A stretch of DNA of 64,000 bases, taken from the NCBI GenBank assembly GCA_014360645.1, contig JACIXD010000015.1:43192-107191 (forward strand), read 5' to 3'. Of this stretch, positions 51,382 through 60,433 are shown piece by piece. How positions within the stretch are numbered: the first letter of the stretch is position 1; every line of letters begins with the position of its first letter. The translations under genes were made by a program, and so were the position numbers. The notes under the pieces are model-generated. The model was not told the origin of the DNA. It saw nothing but the letters and a program-made list of their open reading frames with translations, and did no database searches. The stretch is from Actinomycetota bacterium. Lineage in GTDB: Bacteria > Actinomycetota > Geothermincolia > Geothermincolales > RBG-13-55-18.

Positions 51382-54027
51382 TCATACTTTTATACGGAGG
51401 TTGGTGAGGGGGAAGCTCATGCAGGGGTGGATGAAGCCCGCCTTCTCGTCCACCCAGCGCTTGAGCACCCGCCCCGGTACGAACACCTCGCCCTCCAGCA
51501 ACCGGGTGCGGCAGACGGTGCACTCCCCGGAGCGGCAGATGGCCTCCACCACGATACCCGCCCTTTCCAGGGAGTTCATGAGCGGCTCGCCGCACCGCGC
51601 CTGCAGGGTCTTGCCGGTGCGCTCCTCCACCACCTCGAAGACCGCGTCCGGGTCCGCACCCGGCCATCCTGGCTCGGTGGTGATGTCCTGGGGCGGCCCG
51701 TAAGCCTCGCGGCGTATCCTCCTCCTGGGCACGCCCAGGGAGAGAAGGGCCTCCTCGCAGAGAACGTACATCTGGGCGGGCCCGCAGAGGTAGAAGGTCT
51801 TGCCCTGCACCTCCCCCACCAGGGAGGAGATCATCTGCGCGTCCAGTAGACCGCACAGACCCGACCAGCCCTGCGGCGGCTCCGAGATCACGTAGTCCAC
51901 CTTGAGCCCGGGGACCTTTTTCTCCAGCTCCTTCATCTCCTCCCCGAAGATGATGTCGCCGGGGTCCTTGCTGCCGTAGATGAGGTGCATCTTGAGGTCC
52001 GAACTCTTCTCAGCCGCCTCGCGGATGATGGAGGCGAAGGGGGTTATGCCGGAACCCCCCGCCAGAAAGACCAGGTCGTCGGTGTCCATGGCGGGCTCAT
52101 GGAAGAAGCTCCCAAACGGCCCCGTGGACTCGAAACGGTCCCCCGGCTTCACTTCGTCCAGCAGGTATTCGGACACGAAGCCTCCCCGGGTGCGCCGCAC
52201 GGTGATGTCCCAGTAATCCCTGCCCGGGGGCGAGGATATGGAATAGGGGCGGGAGGTGAGCACCCCGCCCACCCGGCAGAAGAGGTTCACGTACTGGCCG
52301 GCCCGGAACCACGGCAGCTCCCCCTCCGCGGCCTTCATGCGCAGGGTCTTTGATGTGGGGGTCTCCTCGATCACCTCCGCCACCTCGAGCTGCACCCGGT
52401 CGGGATGCAGTCCGGCCAGGGCCCGCTCCAGGCGCACTGCGGGGCTGTCGGGGAGCTCCTTTCCCTCTACCTGTTTCTCCATCTCTTTGCGGAGTCTTTC
52501 CAGGGTCTCCGGCTTGGGTCCCCCCGCCTCCATGTCCTCCAGCACCTTGCGGGAGGTGAGGAAGCCGGAGTAGAGCGAGGGTTCGTAACCGCCCCCGATG
52601 TTCACCCATGCCCCCGAGAAATAGAGGCCCTCCACGGGACCTTGGGCGGGCATGCGCACCAGCCCGGTCCCGGCGAAGGTCTCGTCGAAACCGATGATGC
52701 TGCCGCCCACGTTGCGCGAGTACCTGATGTTGGTCAGGGGGGTGGCCACCTCGATGACCTCGATGTGGTCGCGCAGCCCGTGGGCCACCTTCTCCGCAAG
52801 GTCCAGCACCCTCTCCGCCGCCTGTTCCTTGGCCTCAGCGTACTGGGAGGGGTGCAGCCTCATCCAGGGCTCGGCGAAGGCGATGTAGGTGCACACCAGG
52901 GAGGATGTCCCCGGCGGCGAGAACTCCGGGTCCACGGTGTTGTAAGCGGTCACCGCGATGTCCGAGGGCAGGAGGGTCTCCCCTCTCTTCACCCTCAACC
53001 AGTTGCCGTCCACATCGTAACCGTCGCTGTAGAAGGTCTCGTGGTGCCCGAGGCCGAGGTCGCGGTAGTCGCAGTCCACGCCCAGGTAGAGGTTGACCGT
53101 GGAGGCCCCTCCGCTCCAAGCCCCCAGGCGCTTGAGATACCATTCCGGCACCTTCTCGCGCCCGATGAGCTCCAGGCAAGCCACGTAGGGGTTGGCGTTG
53201 CTCACCACCACGGGACAGAGGATCTCCGTGCCGTCCTGCGCCACCACGCCCCTGACTCTGCCTCCCTCGACCAGGATGCGGCGGGCGCCGTTGCGCAGCC
53301 AGACCTCGCCTCCCATGTCCTCGATGGAGTCCATGAAGGCCTGTGAGAGGGCTTGGCTCTTGCCTTTTATGTGCCAGGGGCCGAAGCGCAGGTAGCTCAC
53401 GGTGCCCAGGGCGTAGGTGAGGAAGGAGAGCGCGGAGGGATTGTTGCAGTAGTACCCGCAGAGGACGTTGAACACCGTGCAGGCGCGCTCGTCCTTGATG
53501 AACTCGTCCATGACCTCCTTGAGGCTCTTGCCGAAGTATCTGATGAGGTTGGGGAACTCCTCCTGGTGCTCCATGACCATCTTCATGCCCACGCGGTTGG
53601 CGCGCAGCGCCTCTTCGGCGTACTTGAACATCAACTCGGTGAAGTCCCTTATCCCCTCGGCGTCTGCCGGGAAGTACTCCGTGAGAGCGGCGATGAAGTT
53701 CTCCTTGCCGATGGGCACCACCACGTCCACGTCGGGAAGCACGCAGCGGTAGAACTCGGGGATGGGCAGGAACTCCACCCGCCTCGCCACGTCCACCTCG
53801 TTGAGCAGCCTCCACAGGGGACCGGGGTTCTTCTCGTCCCCCAGCCCCGAGAGCTCGTGCAGGGAGATCTCGAACTCGAAGCGCCCGCGCACGAAGGAGG
53901 ACGCGTAACCCCCGGGAACGTAATGGCGCTCCAGGACGAGTACCTTCTTCCCCGCCTTGGCCAGGAAGGCCGCTGAGGCCAGGCCGCCCAGGCCGGCCCC
54001 GATCACTACGGCATCGCAATCATTCAT
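51382..54027 (-). CDS. Fusion flavoprotein: phytoene-desaturase-like + ferredoxin reductase + 2Fe-2S ferredoxin
   Basis: An 881-aa protein in three parts. Residues 1 to about 520: CrtI-like flavoprotein (AVVIGAGLGGLASAAFLAKA, end GLYFSGAWVNIGGGYEPSL). About 545-780: FNR-type reductase (RPYSISSPPG flavin motif, LVFLAGGSGITPFASI and FYLCGPAQMY for NAD(P)H). About 800-881: plant-type 2Fe-2S ferredoxin with CRSGECTVC and the distal Cys in FIHPCMSFP. Phytoene desaturases are normally single-domain and use oxygen or quinone; here electrons could flow from NAD(P)H through the ferredoxin domain, or the other way. The genes upstream (nitronate monooxygenase) and downstream (BKACE) put it in the acyl-CoA cluster. 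Confidence 0.9.
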   Translation of the reverse strand: MNDCDAVVIGAGLGGLASAAFLAKAGKKVLVLERHYVPGGYASSFVRGRFEFEISLHELSGLGDEKNPGPLWRLLNEVDVARRVEFLPIPEFYRCVLPDVDVVVPIGKENFIAALTEYFPADAEGIRDFTELMFKYAEEALRANRVGMKMVMEHQEEFPNLIRYFGKSLKEVMDEFIKDERACTVFNVLCGYYCNNPSALSFLTYALGTVSYLRFGPWHIKGKSQALSQAFMDSIEDMGGEVWLRNGARRILVEGGRVRGVVAQDGTEILCPVVVSNANPYVACLELIGREKVPEWYLKRLGAWSGGASTVNLYLGVDCDYRDLGLGHHETFYSDGYDVDGNWLRVKRGETLLPSDIAVTAYNTVDPEFSPPGTSSLVCTYIAFAEPWMRLHPSQYAEAKEQAAERVLDLAEKVAHGLRDHIEVIEVATPLTNIRYSRNVGGSIIGFDETFAGTGLVRMPAQGPVEGLYFSGAWVNIGGGYEPSLYSGFLTSRKVLEDMEAGGPKPETLERLRKEMEKQVEGKELPDSPAVRLERALAGLHPDRVQLEVAEVIEETPTSKTLRMKAAEGELPWFRAGQYVNLFCRVGGVLTSRPYSISSPPGRDYWDITVRRTRGGFVSEYLLDEVKPGDRFESTGPFGSFFHEPAMDTDDLVFLAGGSGITPFASIIREAAEKSSDLKMHLIYGSKDPGDIIFGEEMKELEKKVPGLKVDYVISEPPQGWSGLCGLLDAQMISSLVGEVQGKTFYLCGPAQMYVLCEEALLSLGVPRRRIRREAYGPPQDITTEPGWPGADPDAVFEVVEERTGKTLQARCGEPLMNSLERAGIVVEAICRSGECTVCRTRLLEGEVFVPGRVLKRWVDEKAGFIHPCMSFPLTNLRIKV

Positions 54028-54049
54028 GTGTGATCCCTCCCCTTCTCTC

Positions 54050-55021
54050 TCAGGACGACAGGAGGCGGGCCAACCTGCCCGCGGCCTCCTCTGCCTGCGC
54101 GACCATATTCTGTATCGCTTCCTTCACCGTCACGATGTCGTGGAGCACTCCCACGCTCTGGCTGCAGGCCAGCACGCCCAGGTCCACCTCGCCCCTCTCC
54201 AGCATGCCGCGGGTGTTGGACCCGGCCACGATGGCCAGGATTTCCTGAAAATCGGCGCCCTCCCTCTCCAGCTCCGCCGCCCTCTCCGCCGCCCGGTTTC
54301 TCAGCACGCGGATGGTGTTGTGCACCGACCCCAGCAGGGGCACGGTGTCCTCCTCCCCCGCCGCGAGCAGGCTCTCCTTCACCGCCGCGCTCATGGGGCA
54401 CTCCCGCGTGAGCAGGAGCCTGGTGCCGATGAGCACCCCCTCGGCCCCCAGGCTCAAGGCGGCCAGCATCCCCCGTCCGTCCACGATGCCCCCCGCGGCG
54501 ATGACCGGTATGTCCAGGACGTCCACCGCTCGCGGGACCAGGGAGAGGGTGGCCACGGGCCCGATATGCCCCCCGCCCTCGTAGCCGAAGAGGGTGACGG
54601 CGTCCACCCCCGCCTTCTGAGCGCTCAGGGCGTGGCGCACGCTCACGCACTTATGCATGAGCCTGAGGCCTCCCTCCCTGAGCATGGCCACCAGGTCCTC
54701 CGGGGGACGGTTGCCGCTGAACTCCACCGCCGTCACCCCTCCCTCCTCCAGGATCACCTCGGCGTAGAGCCGGTTGTCGATGGGGCGCAGGGCGGGGAAG
54801 AGGTTGAGGTTCACGGCGAAGGGCCTGTCGGTGAGCCCCTTGAGGCGGCGCAAGGCGGCGCGAAACTCCTCCTGGGTGGGGAACATGGCCGAGGACATGA
54901 TCCCCAGCGCCCCCGCCTCGCAGACCGCGGCGGTGAACTCCGGCCCCGTGATCCACTGCATGCACCCGCCGATCACCGGGTACTCGATCCCGAAAAGCTC
55001 GGTTATGCGCGTCCTGAACAT
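54050..55021 (-). CDS. Nitronate monooxygenase-family FMN enzyme
   Basis: A 323-aa TIM-barrel of the NMO/enoyl-reductase-like family: TELFGIEYPVIGGCMQWITG, catalytic-type His in FGYEGGGHIGP, phosphate-binding DIPVIAAGGIVDGRGMLAAL, and GAEGVLIGTRLL. Members oxidise nitronates or act as FMN-dependent enoyl-type reductases; in an acyl-CoA cluster the latter is as likely. It lies 22 bases upstream of the fusion flavoprotein and 67 bases after the acyl-CoA ligase. Confidence 0.85.
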   Translation of the reverse strand: MFRTRITELFGIEYPVIGGCMQWITGPEFTAAVCEAGALGIMSSAMFPTQEEFRAALRRLKGLTDRPFAVNLNLFPALRPIDNRLYAEVILEEGGVTAVEFSGNRPPEDLVAMLREGGLRLMHKCVSVRHALSAQKAGVDAVTLFGYEGGGHIGPVATLSLVPRAVDVLDIPVIAAGGIVDGRGMLAALSLGAEGVLIGTRLLLTRECPMSAAVKESLLAAGEEDTVPLLGSVHNTIRVLRNRAAERAAELEREGADFQEILAIVAGSNTRGMLERGEVDLGVLACSQSVGVLHDIVTVKEAIQNMVAQAEEAAGRLARLLSS

Positions 55022-55088
55022 CCCGCCTCCGTGAACGCCATGTCCTCCTCCTTATCCGTCTCGTCCGACCGCAGCCCGGTCCGACACA

Positions 55089-56612
55089 TCATGCCGGAAA
55101 CTCCTCCTTGAGCACGTGCTTGAGTACCTTCCCGCTGGGATTCCTCGGCAATACGGGGACGAAATACACCACCTTCGGCCGCTTGAAGCCGGGTAGCGCT
55201 TCGCGGCAGAAGGCGAGGATCTCTTCCTCCGTCGCCTCCTCCCCCGGCTTGAGCACCACGGCGGCGTGGATCTTCTCCCCCCACTGCGGGTCCGGCAGGC
55301 CGAACACCGCCGCCTCGGCCACCTTGGGGTGCCCGAGCAAGGCGTCCTCCACCTCCTTGGCGAAGACGTTCTCGCCCCCCGTCTTGATCATGTCCTTGAG
55401 GCGGTCCACGAAATAGAGGAAGCCTTCCTCGTCCCTGCGCACGATGTCCCCGGTGTGCAGCCAGCCGTCGCGGAAGGTCTTCTCCGTCTCGTCCTCCCGC
55501 TTGTAGTAGCCCTTGATGACCGCGGGGCCCTTGAGCAGCAGCTCGCCTATCTCCCCCGGCGGGACCTCCTCGCCCGCCTCGTTCACGATGCGGTAGTCCA
55601 GCAGGGGGTTGACCACGCCGATGGAATCCGGCTTGCGGAAGGCGTTGTCGGGATAGAGCACGGTGGCGTTGCCTCCGCTGGACTCCGTCAGCCCGTAGGT
55701 GTAGTAGAGGCGCGCGCTGGGCATGTGCTGGAGGACCGCCTTCTTCAGCTCGTCCGGGAAGGTCGCCGCGGCGGTTGCGAAGACCCGCACCGAGGAGGCG
55801 TCGTAGGCCATGGCCTCGGGCACGCTCATGATCCACCCGAAGAGGAAGGGGGGCACCACGATGGACAGGGTGACCTTTTCCTCCTGGATGGCTCGCATGT
55901 AGGCGACGGGGTCGAAGCGGTGCTGCAGCACCACCGTGGCTCCCGCCGCCAGCAGGGGGTGCAGGCAGTTGTTCTGGATGACGTGGAAGAGGGGGAGGAC
56001 CTGGATGCCCACGTCGTCGGGGCGTATCCCCAGGGCGCTGATGGTGGTGTAGATGGCGCAGAGGGCGTTGAGGTGGGAACACATGGCCAGCTTGGAGACC
56101 CCGGTGGTCCCTCCCGTGCAGAGGAAGCAATATATGTCTTCGGGGAGCACCTCCACCCCCGGCTCGTCCTCGCCCCCGCCCCGGAGGAGATCCTCGTAGT
56201 CGAGGGTGTCCCGGGGGAGTTCTCCGCCTATCTGCACGTAATGCCCGACCTTCTTCAACTGCGGCCTCATCCCCTCCACCGCCGCCGCGAAATCTGGGTG
56301 GTAGAAGAGGATCTTCGCGTCGGAGAGGTCGAGGAGGTACTGGATGTCGGGCGGCGAGAGCCTGGACATGACCGGGAAGAAGACGATGCCGGCTTTGGCG
56401 CAGGCGTAGTTGAGCTCCACCATGGCCGGGACGTTCTCGGTGAGGATCGCCGCCTTGTCGCCCTTGCCCAGCCCGAGGGACATGAGGGCGCTGGACAGGC
56501 GGTTGATGCGGCCGTTGAGCTCCCTCCAGGTCCACCTCCTGTCCTCGAAGACCAGGGCGGTCTTGTCGGGGAACTGGACGGCGTTCCTCGCGGGGATGTT
56601 GCCGATGTTCAT
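55089..56612 (-). CDS. Acyl-CoA synthetase (AMP-forming, class I adenylate-forming)
   Basis: A 507-aa protein from the ATG at 56612 (GGGAGGGG five bases upstream) rather than the ATG at 56627. Motifs: IYCFLCTGGTTGVSKLAMCS, with Leu-Ala in place of the usual Lys-Gly of the P-loop end (TTGVSKLAM), YTYGLTESSGG, GWLHTGDIVRRDEEGFLYFV, DRLKDMIKTGGENVFAKEVE and catalytic Lys in LPRNPSGKVLKHVL. It would activate the entry substrate of the cluster. Confidence 0.9.
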   Translation of the reverse strand: MNIGNIPARNAVQFPDKTALVFEDRRWTWRELNGRINRLSSALMSLGLGKGDKAAILTENVPAMVELNYACAKAGIVFFPVMSRLSPPDIQYLLDLSDAKILFYHPDFAAAVEGMRPQLKKVGHYVQIGGELPRDTLDYEDLLRGGGEDEPGVEVLPEDIYCFLCTGGTTGVSKLAMCSHLNALCAIYTTISALGIRPDDVGIQVLPLFHVIQNNCLHPLLAAGATVVLQHRFDPVAYMRAIQEEKVTLSIVVPPFLFGWIMSVPEAMAYDASSVRVFATAAATFPDELKKAVLQHMPSARLYYTYGLTESSGGNATVLYPDNAFRKPDSIGVVNPLLDYRIVNEAGEEVPPGEIGELLLKGPAVIKGYYKREDETEKTFRDGWLHTGDIVRRDEEGFLYFVDRLKDMIKTGGENVFAKEVEDALLGHPKVAEAAVFGLPDPQWGEKIHAAVVLKPGEEATEEEILAFCREALPGFKRPKVVYFVPVLPRNPSGKVLKHVLKEEFPA

Positions 56613-56680
56613 GTTATCCCCTCCCATCGCCTCGTTGGCCCCGCGCGCCCTGGCGGCCGCGGAAACCCGCTGCCTGTTCC

Positions 56681-57457
56681 TTATCCCTCCTGCTTGCGCA
56701 TGCTCTTCTCGAAGAAGCGCTTGACGTCCTCGCGGTGCTCGGGGGCGAGCACCGCGAGAGACTGCACGTGCGCCTCCAGCTCCAGCAGGGTCTTGAGATC
56801 CACCTGGTGGCTGGTGTTGAGCATGCGCTTGGTCATGGCCAGGATGTTGGGAGAGCGTCCCGCCATCCTCTCCGCCAGCTTCATGACCTCCCCGGAGATC
56901 TCCTCATGGGGGACCACCTTGTTGACCAGCCCCAGCCTGAGCGCCTCCTCCGCCTCCACCACCCTCCCGGTGAGGGCCAGCTCCTTGGCCTGCGCCAGGC
57001 CGATGCGGTGGGCCAGGAAATAGGCGGAGCCGAAATCGGGGACGATGGAGAGCTTGACGAAGCTGAGATAGAAGCGGGCGCGCTCGGTGGCGTAGGTGAT
57101 GTCCGAGGCCATGGCCAGCCCGAACCCTCCCCCCACTGCCCAGCCGTCCACCTCGGTGATGACCGGCCTGGGTCCCTCGTGCAGCTCGTAGATGAGGCTG
57201 CCCATGTCGCGCATGCTGTCGCGCATGAAGACGGGGTCCATCTTGTCCCCCATGATGGTGAGGTCGGCGCCCACGGAGAAGTTGCCTCCCTCCCCCCGGA
57301 TGACGATGACCCGCACCTCCTCGTCGTCGAGGATCCCGCGCATCTTCTCCAGCATGGGATACAGGAGGCTCGTGCCCATGGCGTTCATCATGGGGCCGTT
57401 CATGGTGCAGCGCGCCACGCCGCCCTTCTTCTCCACTATGAAGGTCTCCTCTTCCAT
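56681..57457 (-). CDS. Enoyl-CoA hydratase/isomerase family protein
   Basis: A 258-aa crotonase-fold protein from the ATG at 57457 (GGGAGGAG site). Oxyanion-hole segments are NFSVGADLTIMG and AVGGGFGLAMASDI. By eye the first catalytic Glu of crotonase (PEI in rat hydratase) is replaced (YLSFVKLSIVPDFGS), while the second Glu is kept (AKELALTGRV), so isomerase or lyase activity is possible rather than simple hydration. It sits between DUF35 protein and acyl-CoA ligase genes. Confidence 0.88.
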   Translation of the reverse strand: MEEETFIVEKKGGVARCTMNGPMMNAMGTSLLYPMLEKMRGILDDEEVRVIVIRGEGGNFSVGADLTIMGDKMDPVFMRDSMRDMGSLIYELHEGPRPVITEVDGWAVGGGFGLAMASDITYATERARFYLSFVKLSIVPDFGSAYFLAHRIGLAQAKELALTGRVVEAEEALRLGLVNKVVPHEEISGEVMKLAERMAGRSPNILAMTKRMLNTSHQVDLKTLLELEAHVQSLAVLAPEHREDVKRFFEKSMRKQEG

Positions 57458-57615
57458 GTCATCTCCTCCCGCAGGCCTCGGTACCATGCGCCATTATCAC
57501 GGCCCTTACGGCTTCCCGCGCCGGCCAGCGCCCCGGCCGCCGGCCTCGTGTCCCGCGGCGGCCCGGCATGGGGTCAAACACACCCCCGCCGTGCCGGCGC
57601 CGGCGCTCCGCGACC

Positions 57616-58092
57616 TCAAGGCCTTTCCAGCAACTGGAAATACCTGATGTCCAGCATGCTTCCCGTTCGTTCCTCCTCGAAGACCGCCTTCACCCGCGCC
57701 CCCACCCTTATCTTGGCGGGGTCGGTCTCGTCCAGGAAATGCAGGAGATAGGTGTCCGCGCCGTCCAGCTTGATCGCCGCGTAGCCGTAGGGCACCGGCT
57801 TCTGTTTCCCGGTGGCGGGGTCCACGAAGCCGAAGCTGACCACGGTATAGGTGATGATCCCTCCCTCGTCGGACACCGGCACCAGCTCGGTGAGCTCCAC
57901 GAAACAGGGCCCGCAGACGCGGCGGGGAGGCATGTAGACCTTGCCGCACCGGGGACACCTGATGCCCACGAACCGCTTGTTGTCCCTGAGCTCGGTGAGG
58001 AACTTCGAGCCGTATATCCCCGCCGACCAGCGGAAGGGCTGCTCGGCCTCGCCGCTCTCCACGGTGATGAGTTGCTTCTTCTCCTCGTTCAT
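57616..58092 (-). CDS. DUF35 (Zn-ribbon OB-fold) protein, downstream pair
   Basis: A 158-aa protein from the ATG at 58092. Rubredoxin-like zinc ribbon CPRCGKVYMPPRRVCGPC, then an OB-fold with ITYTVVSFGFVDPATGKQKP and VPYGYAAIKLDGADT. DUF35 proteins bind thiolase-type partners and help position acyl-CoA, as in archaeal thiolase-HMGCS complexes and the actinobacterial ChsH2/Ltp2 aldolase. Only five bases separate it from the thiolase-like gene at 58098, so they form a pair. Confidence 0.92.
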   Translation of the reverse strand: MNEEKKQLITVESGEAEQPFRWSAGIYGSKFLTELRDNKRFVGIRCPRCGKVYMPPRRVCGPCFVELTELVPVSDEGGIITYTVVSFGFVDPATGKQKPVPYGYAAIKLDGADTYLLHFLDETDPAKIRVGARVKAVFEEERTGSMLDIRYFQLLERP

Positions 58093-58097
58093 GCCCG

Positions 58098-59291
58098 TCA
58101 CCCCCTGACCTTCTCCGGCTTTTCCGCCCCGAACAGCAGGATGTCCGACCAGAAGCAGCCGCCGAACCCCGTGGCCAGGGCCACCTTCACCTCGGGCACC
58201 TGGCGGTCTCCCGCTCGACCCTGGATCTGCCAGGCACACTCCGCCACCCGGATGAGCCCGGTGGCACCGATGGCGTTGGAGCACAAAGGGCCACCCGAGG
58301 GGTTCACGGGGCACTTGCCCCCCATGTCGGTGGCGCCGGAGCGCACCAGGGCCGGCCCCTCACCCCGCCCGCAGAAGCCCAGCGCTTCCATATAACGCAG
58401 GCCGGCGAAGGAATAGGGCAGGTACAGCTCGGCCACGTCGATCTGCTCCAGGGGGTCGGTGATGCCCACCTTGTCGTAGAGCTCCCTGGCAGACCATTCC
58501 ATGGCCGGGAACCACCAGCCGTTCTCTATGGCCTGGTTTACGTAGGGATCGCTGGTATAGGCCCAGAGATGGCGGTCGGCGACGCCAAGGACCCAGGCGG
58601 GTTTCTGGGGCGAGTCTTCTGCCGCGTTCTCGGAGGCGAAGACCACCGCGCAGGCACCGTCGGTGCGTGGACACATGTCGCCCATCTTCACCGGCCAGGA
58701 GAGGTAGGGCGACTTCAAGACGTCGTCGATGGTGAGGTTGATATGCAGGTGGGCATAGGGGTTGTTGAGGGCATGCGTGCGGTCGCGCACCGCCACGTAG
58801 GCGGCGTCCTCCTCTGTGGCACCGGTGAGATGCATGTACTGCGTGGCCTCCAGGGCCAGGCCCGCCACCGCGCCCGCGAAGATGGGCCGGTCCCAGAAGG
58901 GGTCGAAGGCGGTGATGATGGCGCCAGTGGTGTCGGATTCCGAGTTCTTCTCCCAGCCGATGGCCAGCACGCGGTCGAAGAGCCCCGAGGCCACGTGGTA
59001 GTACGCCGCCATGGCCACGGTGCTGCCGGTGGTGCCGCCGGTGGTGAGCTTCATGATCGGCTTCATGAGCGCTCCGCTCCCGTCCACCGACCAGGTGTCC
59101 ACGTAGTTGATGCCCTCGAAGTGGTCCATGTTGCCTATGACCACGGCGTCGATGTCCCTGCGGGTCATGCCCGCGTCGTCCAGGGCCATGCGCACCGCCT
59201 CGTTGATGAGCTCCTGCCCGTTGACGTCGGGGCGCGAGGAGCGCTGCTTGGTCATGCCCACTCCGACTACCGCCACTCTCTTTCCCATCAC
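58098..59291 (-). CDS. Thiolase-like protein lacking catalytic Cys/His, downstream pair
   Basis: A 397-aa protein of the SCP2-thiolase fold (start VAVVGVGMTKQRSSRPDVNG). The usual nucleophile segment (NNACATGS) reads LTTGGTTGSTVAM, so Cys is Gly; the C-terminal GHP motif reads PSGGPLCSNAIGATG, so His is Asn; the HDCF-type segment is AELYLPYS. These changes rule out Claisen chemistry of normal thiolases and match Ltp2-type retro-aldolases, which use Tyr. It pairs with the DUF35 protein that follows and overlaps the second thiolase-like gene by four bases. Confidence 0.85.
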   Translation of the reverse strand: MMGKRVAVVGVGMTKQRSSRPDVNGQELINEAVRMALDDAGMTRRDIDAVVIGNMDHFEGINYVDTWSVDGSGALMKPIMKLTTGGTTGSTVAMAAYYHVASGLFDRVLAIGWEKNSESDTTGAIITAFDPFWDRPIFAGAVAGLALEATQYMHLTGATEEDAAYVAVRDRTHALNNPYAHLHINLTIDDVLKSPYLSWPVKMGDMCPRTDGACAVVFASENAAEDSPQKPAWVLGVADRHLWAYTSDPYVNQAIENGWWFPAMEWSARELYDKVGITDPLEQIDVAELYLPYSFAGLRYMEALGFCGRGEGPALVRSGATDMGGKCPVNPSGGPLCSNAIGATGLIRVAECAWQIQGRAGDRQVPEVKVALATGFGGCFWSDILLFGAEKPEKVRG

Positions 59292-60433
59292 TTCTCACCC
59301 CCCAGGACCCAAACGCAGTGCGACTGCCCGCAGGGGCCGTTGATGCCGTGGGCCACCGCGGTCCTCACCCCGTCCACCTGGCGCTCGCCGGCGTCGCCGC
59401 GGACCTGCAGCACGCACTCGATGACGCGGTTGAGGCCCGCCACCAGCACCGGGTTGCCGGAGAGGCACCCGCCGGAGACGTTCACCGGCAGGCGACCGCC
59501 GGGCGCGGTGTCCCCGGAGGCGGTGAGCTTCCCGCCCTCGCCCCGCGCGCAGAACCCCAGTCCCTCCAGCCACATGAGCTCCATGTAGGTGAAGGCATCG
59601 TAGAGCTCCACCAGGTCCACCTCCCGGGCGGGATCGCCGATGCCCGCCATGGCGTAGGCCTTCCTCGCCGCCTCCTCCAGGGCGCGCACGTCGGAGAGGT
59701 CGCGGTCTCCCAGGTGGTAGGCGTCGCTGCAGTAGGCCACCCCTTTGACCCATACAGGCTTCGCGGCGAGCTTCTTCGCCCTCTCCTCCGAGGCGAGGAT
59801 GACGGCGGAAGCACCGTCGGAGACGGGGCAGCAGTCCAGCAGCTTGATGGGGTCGGCGATATAGGGCGAGGCCAAAACCTGCTCCACCGTCAGCTCCAGG
59901 GGGAGCTGGGCCACGGGGTTGGCGAAGGCGTTGCGGTGGTTCTTCACCGAGACCAACGCGCACTGCTCCTCGGTAATGCCATATTTTTCCATATAAGCCC
60001 GGGCTTGCAGGGCCGACGAGCTCACCGCCTCGATGCCCAGGAAGCGCTCGTATAAGGGGTCGAACATGGCGTTGGTGATCAGCGGCATCTGGCTCTCCGA
60101 GCCCTTGTGGTGTACGCAGACCAGGGTGGTCCCGAAGCTGCCGGAGAGGATGCGCATGAGCCCGTAGGCGGCCCCGAAGGTGCCGTCCCCCTCCACGGTG
60201 GAGACGTTCTTGTCGAAGGAGCCGCAGGCATCCTGGACGGCCATGGAGGAGATGGTGCGCCCGTCGAAGAAATCGTTGGACACCGTGATGACGTTGTCCA
60301 CCTCGGCTATCTCCATGCCCGCGTCGTCCAGGGCTTTGCGCGTCGCCTCGTAAACCAGGTCGGCGTATCCGTCCGCCTTCCGCTCGCGGCGCATCTCCGT
60401 CATCCCCACGCCCACGATGGCCACGGGTTCCAT
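59288..60433 (-). CDS. Thiolase-like protein lacking catalytic Cys/His, upstream pair
   Basis: A 381-aa paralogue of the same fold (VAIVGVGMTEMRRERKADGY). Again the Cys position is Gly (STVEGDGTFGAAYG), the GHP His is Asn (SGGCLSGNPVLVAG), and the HDCF-type segment is VELYDAFT with Tyr for His. It begins one base before the DUF35 stop and overlaps the next thiolase-like gene by four bases. The two thiolase-like proteins may form a heteromer or act on different chain lengths. Confidence 0.85.
   Translation of the reverse strand: MEPVAIVGVGMTEMRRERKADGYADLVYEATRKALDDAGMEIAEVDNVITVSNDFFDGRTISSMAVQDACGSFDKNVSTVEGDGTFGAAYGLMRILSGSFGTTLVCVHHKGSESQMPLITNAMFDPLYERFLGIEAVSSSALQARAYMEKYGITEEQCALVSVKNHRNAFANPVAQLPLELTVEQVLASPYIADPIKLLDCCPVSDGASAVILASEERAKKLAAKPVWVKGVAYCSDAYHLGDRDLSDVRALEEAARKAYAMAGIGDPAREVDLVELYDAFTYMELMWLEGLGFCARGEGGKLTASGDTAPGGRLPVNVSGGCLSGNPVLVAGLNRVIECVLQVRGDAGERQVDGVRTAVAHGINGPCGQSHCVWVLGGEK

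Noticed and set aside
5147..54027. Carotenoid biosynthesis cluster
   Set aside because: Five CrtI-like genes, but no phytoene synthase, GGPP synthase or lycopene cyclase; the neighbours are acyl-CoA and Fe-S redox genes.
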